DNA of 64,000 nt from Thermoanaerobacter sp. A7A (GCF_000445185.1 NZ_AVAF01000171.1:36870-100869), one strand, 5' to 3'. Numbered from the stretch's first letter, positions 42,928 to 52,149 are shown. Notes: a model not told the origin generated them from the sequence alone. Made by a program: numbers and translations.

Positions 42928-43296
42928 GTAAGGTTCGTAATGGTTGAGCCAAGGTCATCACAGGACGCAAGTTCTGTGATGGTCGGCCAAAGATTGGTAT
43001 TCGATCAAAAGGTCGGATGCTAGTCGGCGGGCAGATTATAATATGTCCATGTAGAGCCTTAATTTTAAGGCTAAAAAGGATGTATTATAGTCGAGCTAAG
43101 ACTATTATAGGTGCCGCAGGTCGAAGTACGTCATGTACTTAGACTGGAGGTCTTATGCAAAGTGCATAAGGTTTCTAAGGTATCTATAATAGTCGAGCAT
43201 AGGTCAGTATGGGTTTTGCAATACCTTGCCTTTTAAGTGAGGTATGAAGAGATTTGTACTGGCTGAAGCGAAGACCATTACGAGCCTTACTTTTTT
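42928..43296 (+). ncRNA. Unassigned large structured noncoding RNA candidate
   Basis: A gene-free stretch framed by a 17-bp closing helix: GTAAGGTTCGTAATGGT (42928-42944) pairs with ACCATTACGAGCCTTAC (43274-43290), one G-U, immediately followed by TTTTTT. TATAAT at 42919-42924 sits just upstream, so transcription would begin at the helix. Inner helices: 42956-42966/42971-42981 (11 bp, GCAA tetraloop), 43055-43072, 43100-43110/43184-43194 (11 bp), 43120-43144, 43152-43170 and 43221-43245. The region has no credible ORF. It lacks the GAGGAAAGUCC and ACAGAAA core of RNase P RNA and shows no tmRNA tRNA-like end. I do not recognise the family. Confidence 0.75.
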
Positions 43297-43306
43297 CAAA
43301 CACCGG

Positions 43307-43341
43307 GGACGGTTCTTCTGTCCCAGACAGAAGAACCGTCC
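43307..43341. repeat. Palindromic repeat element
   Basis: GGACGGTTCTTCTGTC (43307-43322) and GACAGAAGAACCGTCC (43326-43341) are perfect complements around a CCA loop. The core resembles the dispersed ACCGGGGACGGTTCT-type palindromes seen in thermophilic Clostridia genomes. Only one copy lies in this window. Confidence 0.75.
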
Positions 43342-43446
43342 GAGATTGCTGGAAAAAGCCCTATTTTTATGCAGAGATGTTTAACAAATTTATTCTTGTA
43401 GTTGAAAAACTACTTTTTGTTCCCATAATATAGAAAAAAGTTTTAA
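43342..43446. other. Intergenic sequence with nothing recognised
   Basis: About 105 bp, AT-rich, between the palindrome and the next hairpin. No ORF with an SD and no convincing promoter were seen. Confidence 0.5.
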
Positions 43447-43449
43447 AAT

Positions 43450-43477
43450 AAGAGGATACCAGGTTGGCTATCCTCTT
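43450..43477 (-). terminator. Hairpin downstream of transposase remnant
   Basis: AAGAGGATA (43450-43458) pairs with TATCCTCTT (43469-43477); read on the minus strand it follows the remnant and is trailed by ATTTTAAAAC. Confidence 0.55.
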
Positions 43478-43479
43478 TA

Positions 43480-43690
43480 AATTTACCGCCTTTTTTTCTC
43501 TTAACATGTTCTTTTTTTACTGTATGATTGCCTTCCATGCAAAACCATTGGTCTGAATCTTTGTTATATGTATATTTGCTTTCGTCCATTTTGTAAGCAG
43601 ATGGACTTACTGGTATATGTCAAGCATATTATACCCTGTTTTGGTTTTGAGGTCTGTGTAAAAAACCTTTGATACTCCCATCTTTCCTCT
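43480..43690 (-). pseudogene. Transposase-like gene remnant
   Basis: The minus strand encodes, in broken frames, a stretch containing SAYKMDESKYTYNKDSDQWF then CMEGN and a basic KKEHVKRKKGGKF tail. This resembles the cysteine-containing middle part of IS1182-type DDE transposases. A second frame upstream (GVSKVFYTDLKTKTGYNML) ends at a stop. No start, no terminal repeats and no full catalytic domain remain, so it is a decayed fragment. Family assignment is tentative. Confidence 0.45.
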
Positions 43691-43866
43691 TTAGCTCACT
43701 TCAAAAAATCTTGTAAGTAAAATTATAATCGTTTTTTGTAGATTAGTGAATAGCTTATTTTTACTCAAAAGTCCACAAAATTTTTAAACTTTCTTGACAG
43801 CTGCTTTATCAAAACGATAATATATTGAAAAAGGCAGTGTGAAAGTCAACAAAGGTGGTTTTGAAG

Positions 43867-44433
43867 ATGGTACTAATTGTTGATAATTTCGACTCTTTTA
43901 CATACAATCTGTATAACTATTTCTTAAGACTTGGTGCAAAGACCATTGTGAAAAACAGAGACGAGATTGATATTGATTATATCAAAAAATTTAATCCGTC
44001 GCACATTGTTCTATCACCTGGTCCTGGAAGACCTACTGATGATAAGATACTTTTTGAAATAATAGATAATTTTAAAGATACAAAAAAGATCCTTGGCGTA
44101 TGTCTTGGGCATCAAGCAATTGGGATGTACTTTGGAGCAAGGCTTATAAAGGCAAGAAAGCCTATACATGGGATTGTAGATACAATAGAGCATGATGGAC
44201 AGGGTATATTTAAGGGATTAAAAAGTCCTTTAGAAGTTACAAGATACCATTCTCTTATCTTGGAGAAAGATAGTATGAATGTAAGAGAACTGATTATTAG
44301 CGCTATTACAAAAAATGATGAGGTAATGGGAATAAGGCATAGATTTTATCAAATTGAAGGTGTTCAGTTTCATCCAGAATCGATTGCAACAGAAGATGGG
44401 CTTTTGATGATAGAAAACTTTTTAAGAGGGTGA
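43867..44433 (+). CDS. pabA: Aminodeoxychorismate/anthranilate synthase glutamine amidotransferase
   Basis: Class I glutaminase that supplies ammonia to PabB; 188 aa. N-terminus MVLIVDNFDSFTYNLYNYF, oxyanion LSPGPGRP, nucleophile in GVCLGHQAIG, and FHPES with catalytic His and Glu. ATG 43867 is 9 nt after AAAGGTGG. The adjacent pabB and pabC fix its role in folate (p-aminobenzoate) synthesis, although such subunits may also serve tryptophan synthesis. Confidence 0.93.
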   Translation: MVLIVDNFDSFTYNLYNYFLRLGAKTIVKNRDEIDIDYIKKFNPSHIVLSPGPGRPTDDKILFEIIDNFKDTKKILGVCLGHQAIGMYFGARLIKARKPIHGIVDTIEHDGQGIFKGLKSPLEVTRYHSLILEKDSMNVRELIISAITKNDEVMGIRHRFYQIEGVQFHPESIATEDGLLMIENFLRG

Positions 44434-44439
44434 AGTTTT

Positions 44440-45750
44440 TTGAAGATGGTTGTGTATGATAGTCTTTTAAATCCTTTTGATGTGTTTTGCTATCTGAATG
44501 ATAAATTTTCAATACTACTTGAGAGCAATCTATTTAACAAAAACTTTGGAAGATATTCTTTCTTGTTTGTAAACCCCAAAGATGTGTTTATTTGCAATGA
44601 TGAAGATGATGTGTCTGAGTTTCTGCAAAGGCTTTCGGAAGAGGTTTTAAAAAGAAGAGAAGATTCAGAATTTATTTTCAATGGTGGTTTTGCAGGATAC
44701 TTTTCTTACAATTTTGGAGTGGACCTTTACAATGTTAAAAGAAAGAAAGATGTGTCATCAGTTTATAAAGCTTTCTTTGGGTACTACGAGGATTTCATTG
44801 TTCTTGACCATCTTGAAAAAAAGATGTATGTAAGTCTATCTTCAAAAGAGCATTTAGAAAAGATTGATAAGCTTTTAAAAAGTCCAAGCTCTTTTGTGAT
44901 GGAATTTAAAAGACCAGTTGTTGAAGAATTTGTTACCAACTTTGAAAAGAAAGAATACAAAGCGTGTATAAAAAAGATCAAAAATTACATATATGAAGGG
45001 GATGTTTATCAAGTAAACTTGTCCCAGCGCTTTGTGTTCAAAGGCAGCTTTGACCCAGATTATGTATATTCAACTTTAAGGTCAAAAAACTATGGTGCAT
45101 ACCATGCATATATAAAGCTACCAAAAGCAAGTATTATCTCAACATCACCTGAGCTTTTCTTGAGAAAAAGAGGTAAAACCATAATAACAAAGCCTATCAA
45201 AGGGACAATCAGAAGGGGTAAGGATGAGGAAGAAGACAAGAGATTGAAAGAGATTCTTTTAAATGATGAGAAATGCCGTGCAGAGCTTTTGATGATAGTT
45301 GACCTTGAGAGAAATGATTTTGCAAAGATATGTACACCACATACAATCACTTTGGAAAAACTTTTTGAGGTTGAGGAGTACTCAAGTGTGTTTCATCTTG
45401 TTTCAACAATCAAAGGCGACTTGAAAGAGGGAGTGGAGCTTGATAGCATAATAAAAGCAACATTTCCGGGCGGTTCTATCACAGGTGCCCCAAAGTTAAA
45501 TGCAATTAAGATAATCGAAGAGTTAGAAAAGGACCCAAGAGGTATATACACAGGTTCAATAGGGTATATTTCAAACAACTTCAACATGGATTTCAATATT
45601 GCAATCAGGACCTTAGTGATAGAAGGCAATACTGCTTATTTTAATGTTGGCGGCGGGATTGTATGGGATTCTACTGAAGAAGATGAGTATGAAGAGACAC
45701 TCCACAAAGGAAAACCTATTTTTGATATTTTGATAGGCAAAAACATGTGA
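44440..45750 (+). CDS. pabB: Aminodeoxychorismate synthase component I
   Basis: Chorismate-using enzyme, 436 aa, forming 4-amino-4-deoxychorismate. The C-terminal chorismate-binding domain contains PIKGTIRRG at about residue 250: the Lys in PIKGT marks PabB, where anthranilate synthase has PIAGT. VDLERND, TFPGGSITGAPK and GGGIVWDS follow. TTG start 6 nt after pabA's stop, with an overlapping SD, so translation is probably coupled. Confidence 0.94.
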   Translation: MKMVVYDSLLNPFDVFCYLNDKFSILLESNLFNKNFGRYSFLFVNPKDVFICNDEDDVSEFLQRLSEEVLKRREDSEFIFNGGFAGYFSYNFGVDLYNVKRKKDVSSVYKAFFGYYEDFIVLDHLEKKMYVSLSSKEHLEKIDKLLKSPSSFVMEFKRPVVEEFVTNFEKKEYKACIKKIKNYIYEGDVYQVNLSQRFVFKGSFDPDYVYSTLRSKNYGAYHAYIKLPKASIISTSPELFLRKRGKTIITKPIKGTIRRGKDEEEDKRLKEILLNDEKCRAELLMIVDLERNDFAKICTPHTITLEKLFEVEEYSSVFHLVSTIKGDLKEGVELDSIIKATFPGGSITGAPKLNAIKIIEELEKDPRGIYTGSIGYISNNFNMDFNIAIRTLVIEGNTAYFNVGGGIVWDSTEEDEYEETLHKGKPIFDILIGKNM

Positions 45751-45779
45751 AATTTTTGAAATAGGGGGACGATTATAAA

Positions 45780-46538
45780 TTGTTTTTTGAAGATGATTTT
45801 GATAGCTTTAATCTTGGGCTTGTTCCTTTTGACACAATATATTATAAAAATGGAGATGCTCATTTTTTGGCTGAACATTATAAGAGACTAAAAAGAGGTT
45901 CTTGGGTTCTATGTTTGAATTTTGAAATTTCATATGATGAGTTTAAGTATAGGATAAGAGAATATGTTTGTAGAAAAAATGAACGTTTTGGCGCAATTAG
46001 GGTGGTATATTTTAAAAATCAGCTTTTAATATTTGAAAAAAGAATCAGATATACAAATGATTTATTCAAAAAAGGGCTTGATTTGACAGTGTCAAAAGTA
46101 AAAAAAGACCCAATCAACATTTTAAACTATATAAAGACTTTCAACATGGGAATAAACCAGATAGAAGAGGCAAGGGCAAAAGAAAAAGGATATGATAGCT
46201 GCCTCTTTTTGAACAAAAAAGGGCATATATGCGAGGCGGCATTTTCAAATATATTCTTTAGAAGAGGCAATGAAATTTTCACACCACATCTTTCTTGCGG
46301 GCTTTTGCCGGGTGTGATGAGAAAAAAGGTGTGTGAGGTTGCAAAAGATTTAGGATATGTTGTAAAAAAAGAATTTTTAACTTTAAATGATCTTACCTCA
46401 ATGGATGAATGTTTCATAACAAGCAGTGTTGCAGGGGTTTTTCCTGTTCAGAAGATTGGCAAGCTTGAGTTTAAAAGCAGAACCTTTGCCCAAATTGTTG
46501 GGCAGATGGAGTATTTCAAAAGACCATGGGTGGAGTAA
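45780..46538 (+). CDS. pabC: 4-amino-4-deoxychorismate lyase
   Basis: PLP-dependent fold-type IV enzyme, 252 aa, releasing p-aminobenzoate and pyruvate. The PLP lysine is in LNYIKTFNMGIN; EAAFSNIFF and CGLLPGVMR are family signatures. TTG start with SD AGGGGGACG. It completes a pabA-pabB-pabC operon. Confidence 0.92.
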   Translation: MFFEDDFDSFNLGLVPFDTIYYKNGDAHFLAEHYKRLKRGSWVLCLNFEISYDEFKYRIREYVCRKNERFGAIRVVYFKNQLLIFEKRIRYTNDLFKKGLDLTVSKVKKDPINILNYIKTFNMGINQIEEARAKEKGYDSCLFLNKKGHICEAAFSNIFFRRGNEIFTPHLSCGLLPGVMRKKVCEVAKDLGYVVKKEFLTLNDLTSMDECFITSSVAGVFPVQKIGKLEFKSRTFAQIVGQMEYFKRPWVE

Positions 46539-46603
46539 AAGAAAGAGAGTGCACCTGTGAATTTTATGGGACACTCCCTAATTTTCTTAAGTTTACAATT
46601 ATA

Positions 46604-46897
46604 CTAATTTTGTGAAGTTTGTGAACATTCGATCCTTGCCTTGTTTAGAGCATCTTCAACAGCCATGATTATTCCATAAGACGTCCTTGTTGTACCAGAG
46701 ATTATATCAACATTGGTTGATTGAGTTTGGATAATCTCCTGTGGAATTATCTCAAAAGGAAGCTGGGCAAAACTTGGTGTTTCATTGTGTGAGACTATCT
46801 CAATCTTTGTTGTTACACTTTTAGTCATGTTTGGAATTCCTGGTGTTAAACCAATTCCGATCGTTGGTTTATCTGCTTTGCTTTCCTTTGGAATCAA
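46604..46897 (-). pseudogene. FMN-binding-domain protein fragment
   Basis: 97 codons whose second half reads KIEIVSHNETPSFAQLPFEIIPQ..STNVDIISGTTRTSYG..AVEDALNKA, the end of an FMN_bind domain including the SGTTRTS flavinylation-like motif (usually SGATxT). The first half does not match the expected strand order of the domain and there is no SD before the TTG; an in-frame stop lies eight codons upstream. This looks like a 5'-truncated or frame-damaged gene left beside pabC. Confidence 0.6.
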
Positions 46898-46951
46898 TGA
46901 CTTTGTGAAATACCTTTTTTAAGAAGACATGGATAACTTTTGAGTATTTCT

Positions 46952-46979
46952 AAAGCCGCCTTTTAAAGCGGCTTTTTTG
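46952..46979 (+). terminator. Terminator-like hairpin in the MFS gene leader
   Basis: AAAGCCGC (46952-46959) pairs with GCGGCTTT (46968-46975), then TTTT, only about 33 nt before the MFS start. Either it ends a lost upstream gene or it is an attenuator of the transporter. Confidence 0.7.
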
Positions 46980-47011
46980 GAGGATATATACGGGAGGAAA
47001 GGAGAACATAT

Positions 47012-48283
47012 ATGTCGTTCATCGCCCAGGTTAAATTTTTGCCCAAAGAAGTAAAACGTTTTATAGCAACTGAAGCCTTATTGGGTATAGGAATGGGGAT
47101 TTTTGGTTTAGTATTAAATTTGCATTTGCTTGCTTTAAACGTTTCTCCTGAACAAATAGGAGCTCTTAATTCTGTAGGAACTTTAGTGATGGGGGCAGCT
47201 GCTATTCCAGCAGGTTTTTTTGCTAATTATATTGGGAGAAAACGAATTTTTATATCAGGAATAACTCTTACAGGGATAGGATATGGGCTTTTTGGATTAG
47301 GGGAATCTATAGGAGTTTTTTATTTGGCACAGATTATACAATTTATAGGAATTTCCTTTTTGATTACAACAGAAATACAGCTTTTATTTTCATATGCTGA
47401 GACAAATGAATTGGAAACTGTAAGTTATAGCCTTTTATTTGCTGTTTTTACTCTATTTAGTGGAGTAGGTACGCTTTTGGGAGGCTTTATACCCAATTGG
47501 TTTCCATATGGTAATACAAAATATCAAAGTTCTGTGTATATATCAGCCGTGTTAATTTTAGTGGCGGCTTTATTAAGAGGGATTTTGTTGCCATGCGTAA
47601 ACAATAGTTTTGATAAAGGTAAGAGTAAGTTGTTATTGTCAAATATTAGAATTTACCAAGTTTTTGATAAAAAAATTCTTTTAATTATTTTTTATCTTTT
47701 TTTGGCGGGTATGGCTTTTTCTACGATAATTCCTTTCCAAAACGTGATTGTGAAATTTCGGATGGGTTGGAGCGATGAATATGTCTCCTATTTGCTTACA
47801 ATAAATGGGCTAATTTTGTTTTTTGCTTCTATGATAATGCCATGGATAATAAATAAATTTGGAACCATTAAAGCTTATTACTATGTATATGGGATGAATT
47901 TATTGTTTGCACTTATATTAGCCTTTAATAATATTTCTGTAATGATGTTTTCAACAATATTTTTACTAAGAAGTGGTAGTTTTACGCTTTTGAATAATAT
48001 GATAGAAAGTCAAACAATGTCTGTTGTAGAGGAAGAAAAAAGGGATTTTTTTGCTGGAGTAAAATCACTTTTAAGGAGTATAGGATCAGCAATAGCCAGC
48101 TATTTAGCTGGCTATATCCTAGAAAATCAAAATTATACTTATCCCTTTCTAATTACGTTTGTAATACTATTAGTAAGTCTTTTGTATTTTGCTATATTTA
48201 TTAAACCGATTTTTATTGAGAAGCTAAACAATAGTAACTTTTCTTTTGAAGAAGAAATTCAAAAAGATGTGGAAGGCATCTAG
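47012..48283 (+). CDS. Major facilitator superfamily transporter
   Basis: 423 aa with about twelve membrane spans. The loop between spans 2 and 3 has AGFFANYIGRKRIF, the G-x-x-x-x-x-x-G-R-R/K motif of MFS carriers. SD GGAGG/AAAGGAG before ATG. Substrate unknown; drug export and sugar transport are both possible. Its TAG stop abuts the stop of the convergent oppF gene with no bases between. Confidence 0.88.
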   Translation: MSFIAQVKFLPKEVKRFIATEALLGIGMGIFGLVLNLHLLALNVSPEQIGALNSVGTLVMGAAAIPAGFFANYIGRKRIFISGITLTGIGYGLFGLGESIGVFYLAQIIQFIGISFLITTEIQLLFSYAETNELETVSYSLLFAVFTLFSGVGTLLGGFIPNWFPYGNTKYQSSVYISAVLILVAALLRGILLPCVNNSFDKGKSKLLLSNIRIYQVFDKKILLIIFYLFLAGMAFSTIIPFQNVIVKFRMGWSDEYVSYLLTINGLILFFASMIMPWIINKFGTIKAYYYVYGMNLLFALILAFNNISVMMFSTIFLLRSGSFTLLNNMIESQTMSVVEEEKRDFFAGVKSLLRSIGSAIASYLAGYILENQNYTYPFLITFVILLVSLLYFAIFIKPIFIEKLNNSNFSFEEEIQKDVEGI

Positions 48284-49249
48284 CTATACCAAATGGCAAG
48301 CTACGAAATGCCCTCCTCCTACATCTTTGTATTCTGGTACTTGTTCTCTACAAATGTCTTTAGCAAGTGGGCATCTTGTGTGGAATTTGCATCCTTTTGG
48401 TGGATTCGCAGGGCTTGGGATATCTCCTTCTAAGATTATTCTTTCTCTTTTTAAGTCTGGGTCTGGAATTGGAACGGCAGACAAAAGGGCTTGTGTATAG
48501 GGGTGAAGTGGATGGGCAAAAAGTTCGTCTCGTGCTGCCATTTCAACTATAGACCCAAGATACATTACTGCAACTCTTGTGCTTATATGCTCTACTACAC
48601 TCAAATCGTGAGAAATAAACAAATAAGTTAACCCTTTTTGCTCTTGCAAATCCATAAGCAGGTTGATTATTTGGGCTTGTATTGATACGTCAAGAGAAGA
48701 TACAGGTTCGTCTAACACAATAAATTCAGGATCTAAAATGAGTGCACGAGCTATTCCTATTCTCTGACGCTGACCACCAGAAAATTCGTGAGGATAGCGG
48801 TCTATATGGTACGGAGCTAATCCGCATATCTCCATTGTTTCTATGACTTTATCCCGCAATTCATTTTTAGAAATAAGGCCATGGTCTAAAAGAGCTTCTC
48901 CTATGGCATCTCCTACTCTAAGGCGTGGGTTTAAAGAGCTAAAGGGGTCTTGGAAAACCAATTGCATTTTAGGTCTTAGTTTTCTAAGCTCGCTTTTTTT
49001 GAGACTGTGAATAGGAATAGATTTGTAAAAAACTTCTCCGTCAGTTTTATCATACAACCTTATTATAGTACGCCCGACTGTGCTTTTACCACAACCAGAT
49101 TCGCCAACAAGACTTAAAGTTTCACCTTTATTTATAGTGAATGTCACTCCATCTACTGCTTTTACATATCCTATCGTCCTTTGTAAAATACCGCCTCGTA
49201 TTGGGAAGTATTTTTTAAGGTTTTTTACTTCTATTAAAGGTTCACTCAT
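48284..49249 (-). CDS. oppF: Oligopeptide ABC transporter ATPase (OppF-like)
   Basis: About 321 aa, nucleotide-binding subunit. Walker A is [13 protein letters not shown], signature LSGGQ-type [15 protein letters not shown], Walker [13 protein letters not shown]. The C-terminal oligopeptide/dipeptide domain contains [12 protein letters not shown], a Cys cluster as in DppD/OppF. ATG 49249 forms an ATGA overlap with the oppD stop, so the pair is coupled. Last gene of the opp operon. Confidence 0.93.
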   Translation of the reverse strand: MSEPLIEVKNLKKYFPIRGGILQRTIGYVKAVDGVTFTINKGETLSLVGESGCGKSTVGRTIIRLYDKTDGEVFYKSIPIHSLKKSELRKLRPKMQLVFQDPFSSLNPRLRVGDAIGEALLDHGLISKNELRDKVIETMEICGLAPYHIDRYPHEFSGGQRQRIGIARALILDPEFIVLDEPVSSLDVSIQAQIINLLMDLQEQKGLTYLFISHDLSVVEHISTRVAVMYLGSIVEMAARDELFAHPLHPYTQALLSAVPIPDPDLKRERIILEGDIPSPANPPKGCKFHTRCPLAKDICREQVPEYKDVGGGHFVACHLV

Positions 49250-50229
49250 TTTTTCCACTCTCCTTCATAGAGCCAGCAGGCGACTTTGTGCCCATTTTCG
49301 TCAGCTGCAAGTTGAGGTATCTTTTGGCGGCAAATGTCCATTGCATATTCGCACCTATCGCTAAAATAACAATAGTCTCCCAAACCAATAGGGTTAGGCA
49401 CTTGCCCTGGGATTGTGTATAGTCTTTCTTGCCTTTGACCAATTATTGGTTTTGCCTTTAAAAGACCTCTTGTATATGGGTGTTTAGGGTTTTTGAAAAG
49501 TTCTCTTACAGGAGCTTCTTCAATAACTTTTCCAGCATACATAACTACTACGTAGTCAGCTATTTCAGCAACAATTCCAAGGTCATGGGTTATAAGCATT
49601 AAAGCCATATTTCTTTCCTGCTTTATTTTTCTCAAAAGGTCAAGGATTTGGGCTTGAATTGTTACATCAAGAGCAGTGGTTGGTTCATCAGCTATTAAAA
49701 GTTTTGGATCGCAACTTAGAGCTATTGCAATCATTATACGCTGTCTCATACCACCGCTTAGTTCATGAGGATAACTTGTCATTATCTGTTCAGCTCTTGG
49801 TATGCCAACTTGTTTAATAAGTTCAATAGCCTTATTCCAGGCCTCTTTTTTAGTCATGAGTTTATGCACCATTAAAGGCTCCATTATTTGTTCTCCAATT
49901 GTTAAAACAGGGTTTAAAGAAGTCATTGGCTCCTGGAATATCATGCCTATTTCATTACCGCGTATTCTTCTCATTTCTGCCTCACTTAATTTAAGAATAT
50001 CTCGCCCATCAAAGATTATTTCGCCACCTTCAATTTTCCCAGGAGGAGACTGAATTAATCTCATTAGGGATAAAGCAGTTACACTTTTGCCGCAGCCAGA
50101 TTCACCGACAATGCACACCGTTTCCCCTTCTCGTATAGAGAAACTTACATCATTTACTGCTTTTACAACACCTTCTTCAGTGTAGAAAAAAGTTTTGAGA
50201 TTGCGAAATTCTACTAGATTTTTCGCCAT
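49246..50229 (-). CDS. oppD: Oligopeptide ABC transporter ATPase (OppD-like)
   Basis: 327 aa, second nucleotide-binding subunit. Walker [18 protein letters not shown], signature [16 protein letters not shown], Walker [15 protein letters not shown], and a C-terminal Cys-rich segment [24 protein letters not shown] before the ATG. It lies 12 nt after oppC. Confidence 0.93.
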   Translation of the reverse strand: MAKNLVEFRNLKTFFYTEEGVVKAVNDVSFSIREGETVCIVGESGCGKSVTALSLMRLIQSPPGKIEGGEIIFDGRDILKLSEAEMRRIRGNEIGMIFQEPMTSLNPVLTIGEQIMEPLMVHKLMTKKEAWNKAIELIKQVGIPRAEQIMTSYPHELSGGMRQRIMIAIALSCDPKLLIADEPTTALDVTIQAQILDLLRKIKQERNMALMLITHDLGIVAEIADYVVVMYAGKVIEEAPVRELFKNPKHPYTRGLLKAKPIIGQRQERLYTIPGQVPNPIGLGDYCYFSDRCEYAMDICRQKIPQLAADENGHKVACWLYEGEWKK

Positions 50230-50240
50230 TTTGATTCCTC

Positions 50241-51170
50241 CTAAATTTTTTGTCTAGGATCGAAAGCGTCTCTTAAAGCATCACCAATGAAGTTGATAGC
50301 TACGACAGTTAGCATTATAGCAACACCTGGCGGAATCCAAAGCCATGGACGCTTTGCAAAATCGATCATATTATTTGCAGCAGACAGCATATATCCCCAA
50401 GAAGGTGTTGGAGGGATGACACCTAGTCCTAAGAAACTTAAAGCAGATTCTGATAATATTGCGCCAGCTACTCCCAATGTTGCAGAAACTATAACAGTAG
50501 GTAATACATTGGGGAAAAGGTGTTTTATTATTTTTTTACTATCTCTTAAACCTAAAACTTCTGTTGCCAGCATGAATTCCTGCTCTTTTAAACTCAAAAT
50601 TTGGCTTCGTATAAGCCTTGCAAGACCTACCCAGGATATAAATCCTAAGATAAACATGACATAGTATATCCTTTGAGGTGGCGGAATTTTTAAGTCGGAC
50701 ATTATAGCACCTAACATGATTAAAATGGGAAGACCAGGCATAGCGTAAATGATATCTGCCAACCTCATTATTATGACATCTAACCAGCCTCCGTAATATC
50801 CTGCGATAGAGCCTAACATTCCACCGATTAAAACGATTATCAAAGTAGCTGCAATCCCTATTGTAAGGGAAATTCTACCTGCAAGCATAAGCCTTAAAAG
50901 CACATCTCTTCCTAGATTATCTGTACCAAGCCAATGTTCTGCACTTGGTGGTTGATTCCCTTTTGATACATCTATTTTTGCATCCAGATAAGGCGAAAAA
51001 TAAGGCCCTACAAAAGAGAAAAGGAACATAAAAGTCAAAATTACCAGTCCCAATATGGCGTATTTATTTTTTAAAAATCTATGGAAAGCGTCTCTCCAAA
51101 TCGAAGGTGCTTTTTTCAGATTATTTTTCTTTTTATAATCAAGAGGTTGATTTACATTGACTTGATCCAA
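50241..51170 (-). CDS. oppC: Oligopeptide ABC transporter permease (OppC-like)
   Basis: 309 aa inner-membrane subunit with an N-terminal cytoplasmic extension (OppC_N) and about six spans. The HWLGTDNLGRDVLLR and EAA-like EVLGLRDSKKIIKHLFPNVLP segments are typical of DppC/OppC. TTG start with SD GGGGGA. Confidence 0.93.
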   Translation of the reverse strand: MDQVNVNQPLDYKKKNNLKKAPSIWRDAFHRFLKNKYAILGLVILTFMFLFSFVGPYFSPYLDAKIDVSKGNQPPSAEHWLGTDNLGRDVLLRLMLAGRISLTIGIAATLIIVLIGGMLGSIAGYYGGWLDVIIMRLADIIYAMPGLPILIMLGAIMSDLKIPPPQRIYYVMFILGFISWVGLARLIRSQILSLKEQEFMLATEVLGLRDSKKIIKHLFPNVLPTVIVSATLGVAGAILSESALSFLGLGVIPPTPSWGYMLSAANNMIDFAKRPWLWIPPGVAIMLTVVAINFIGDALRDAFDPRQKI

Positions 51171-51183
51171 AGCTTTATCCCCC

Positions 51184-52149
51184 CTATTTAAGTCTTACAC
51201 GTGGATCAGCAACGCCATACAAAACGTCAGCTAAAATATTTGCTAAAATTGTAAGAACGGTTATGAGCATTGTGTATCCCAAAAACAATGGATAATCCCT
51301 TATATAAATTCCTTCTAGAACGACTTTACCAATGCCGGGCCAGTTGAATATCCTCTCAGTTATCATTGCACCTGCAAATAAGCTAGGTAATTCTAAAGTA
51401 AACAAAGTGATCAAAGGTAGAAGAGCATTTCTTAAAGCATGTTTAAAAATAACAGTTCTTTCCTTTAAGCCTTTAGCTCTGGCAGTCCTTATATAATCTT
51501 GCTTTATGACTTCTAGCATATTTGCCCTAAAATAGCGGCTTAAGCCCCCTACACTTATTAAAGTTAGAGTAGCAACAGGAAGCACCATGTGCTTTGCAAC
51601 ATCAACTATATGGGCCCAACCAGTATAATTGGATCCTGTTGTTATCATTCCACCTAAGGGGAACCATTTGAGGTCTACTGCAAAAACTTTAAGCATAACA
51701 AGACCTAAGAAGAAAGAGGGTAAAGAGTAAAGGATAAATACAAGCAAGGTAGCTATGGTATCGAATACGGAATACTGCCGTACAGCAGAATAGATACCGA
51801 CTATAGAGGCAATTAACCATTCAAAGAACATTATGGCAACTCCCAATATAAAGGAATTCCATATAAAATCATTTATTACCTGTATAACAGGTTTTTTAAA
51901 CAATAAAGAGTCGCCCAAATCACCTTTTAAGACACCGCTTGCCCAAGATATATATCTTTGAGGGAGTGGTTTGTCCAATCCATAAAGGGCCCTTAATTGT
52001 GCAGCCCTTTCCTCAGTCATCTTAGGATTTTGAAGTTGAGAGGTGACGTAGTCACCAGGTGCCATTGCAAAAATTAAAAATATTATTATAGAAGCTCCAA
52101 TTAATGTAGGAATACTCTGTAGTAGTCTGCGTATAATAAACTGTGTCAT
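51184..52149 (-). CDS. oppB: Oligopeptide ABC transporter permease (OppB-like)
   Basis: 321 aa inner-membrane subunit; begins TQFIIRRLLQSIPTLIGASI, has FAMAPGD, and the ABC-loop RTARAKGLKERTVIFKHALRNAL. ATG with SD AGGAGGGAT. It follows oppA across an intercistronic hairpin. Confidence 0.93.
   Translation of the reverse strand: MTQFIIRRLLQSIPTLIGASIIIFLIFAMAPGDYVTSQLQNPKMTEERAAQLRALYGLDKPLPQRYISWASGVLKGDLGDSLLFKKPVIQVINDFIWNSFILGVAIMFFEWLIASIVGIYSAVRQYSVFDTIATLLVFILYSLPSFFLGLVMLKVFAVDLKWFPLGGMITTGSNYTGWAHIVDVAKHMVLPVATLTLISVGGLSRYFRANMLEVIKQDYIRTARAKGLKERTVIFKHALRNALLPLITLFTLELPSLFAGAMITERIFNWPGIGKVVLEGIYIRDYPLFLGYTMLITVLTILANILADVLYGVADPRVRLK

Noticed and set aside
42928..43296. RNase P RNA, tmRNA, SRP RNA or group I/II intron
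   Set aside because: Core RNase P sequences, a tRNA-like 3' end, the SRP GGAAGCAGC-type loop and a group II domain V were each looked for by eye and not found. Kept as an unassigned structured RNA.
48246..48552. Plus-strand ORFs over the oppF 3' end
   Set aside because: They lie antisense to the conserved C-terminal Cys cluster of OppF and continue out of the MFS frame; no SD or family match.
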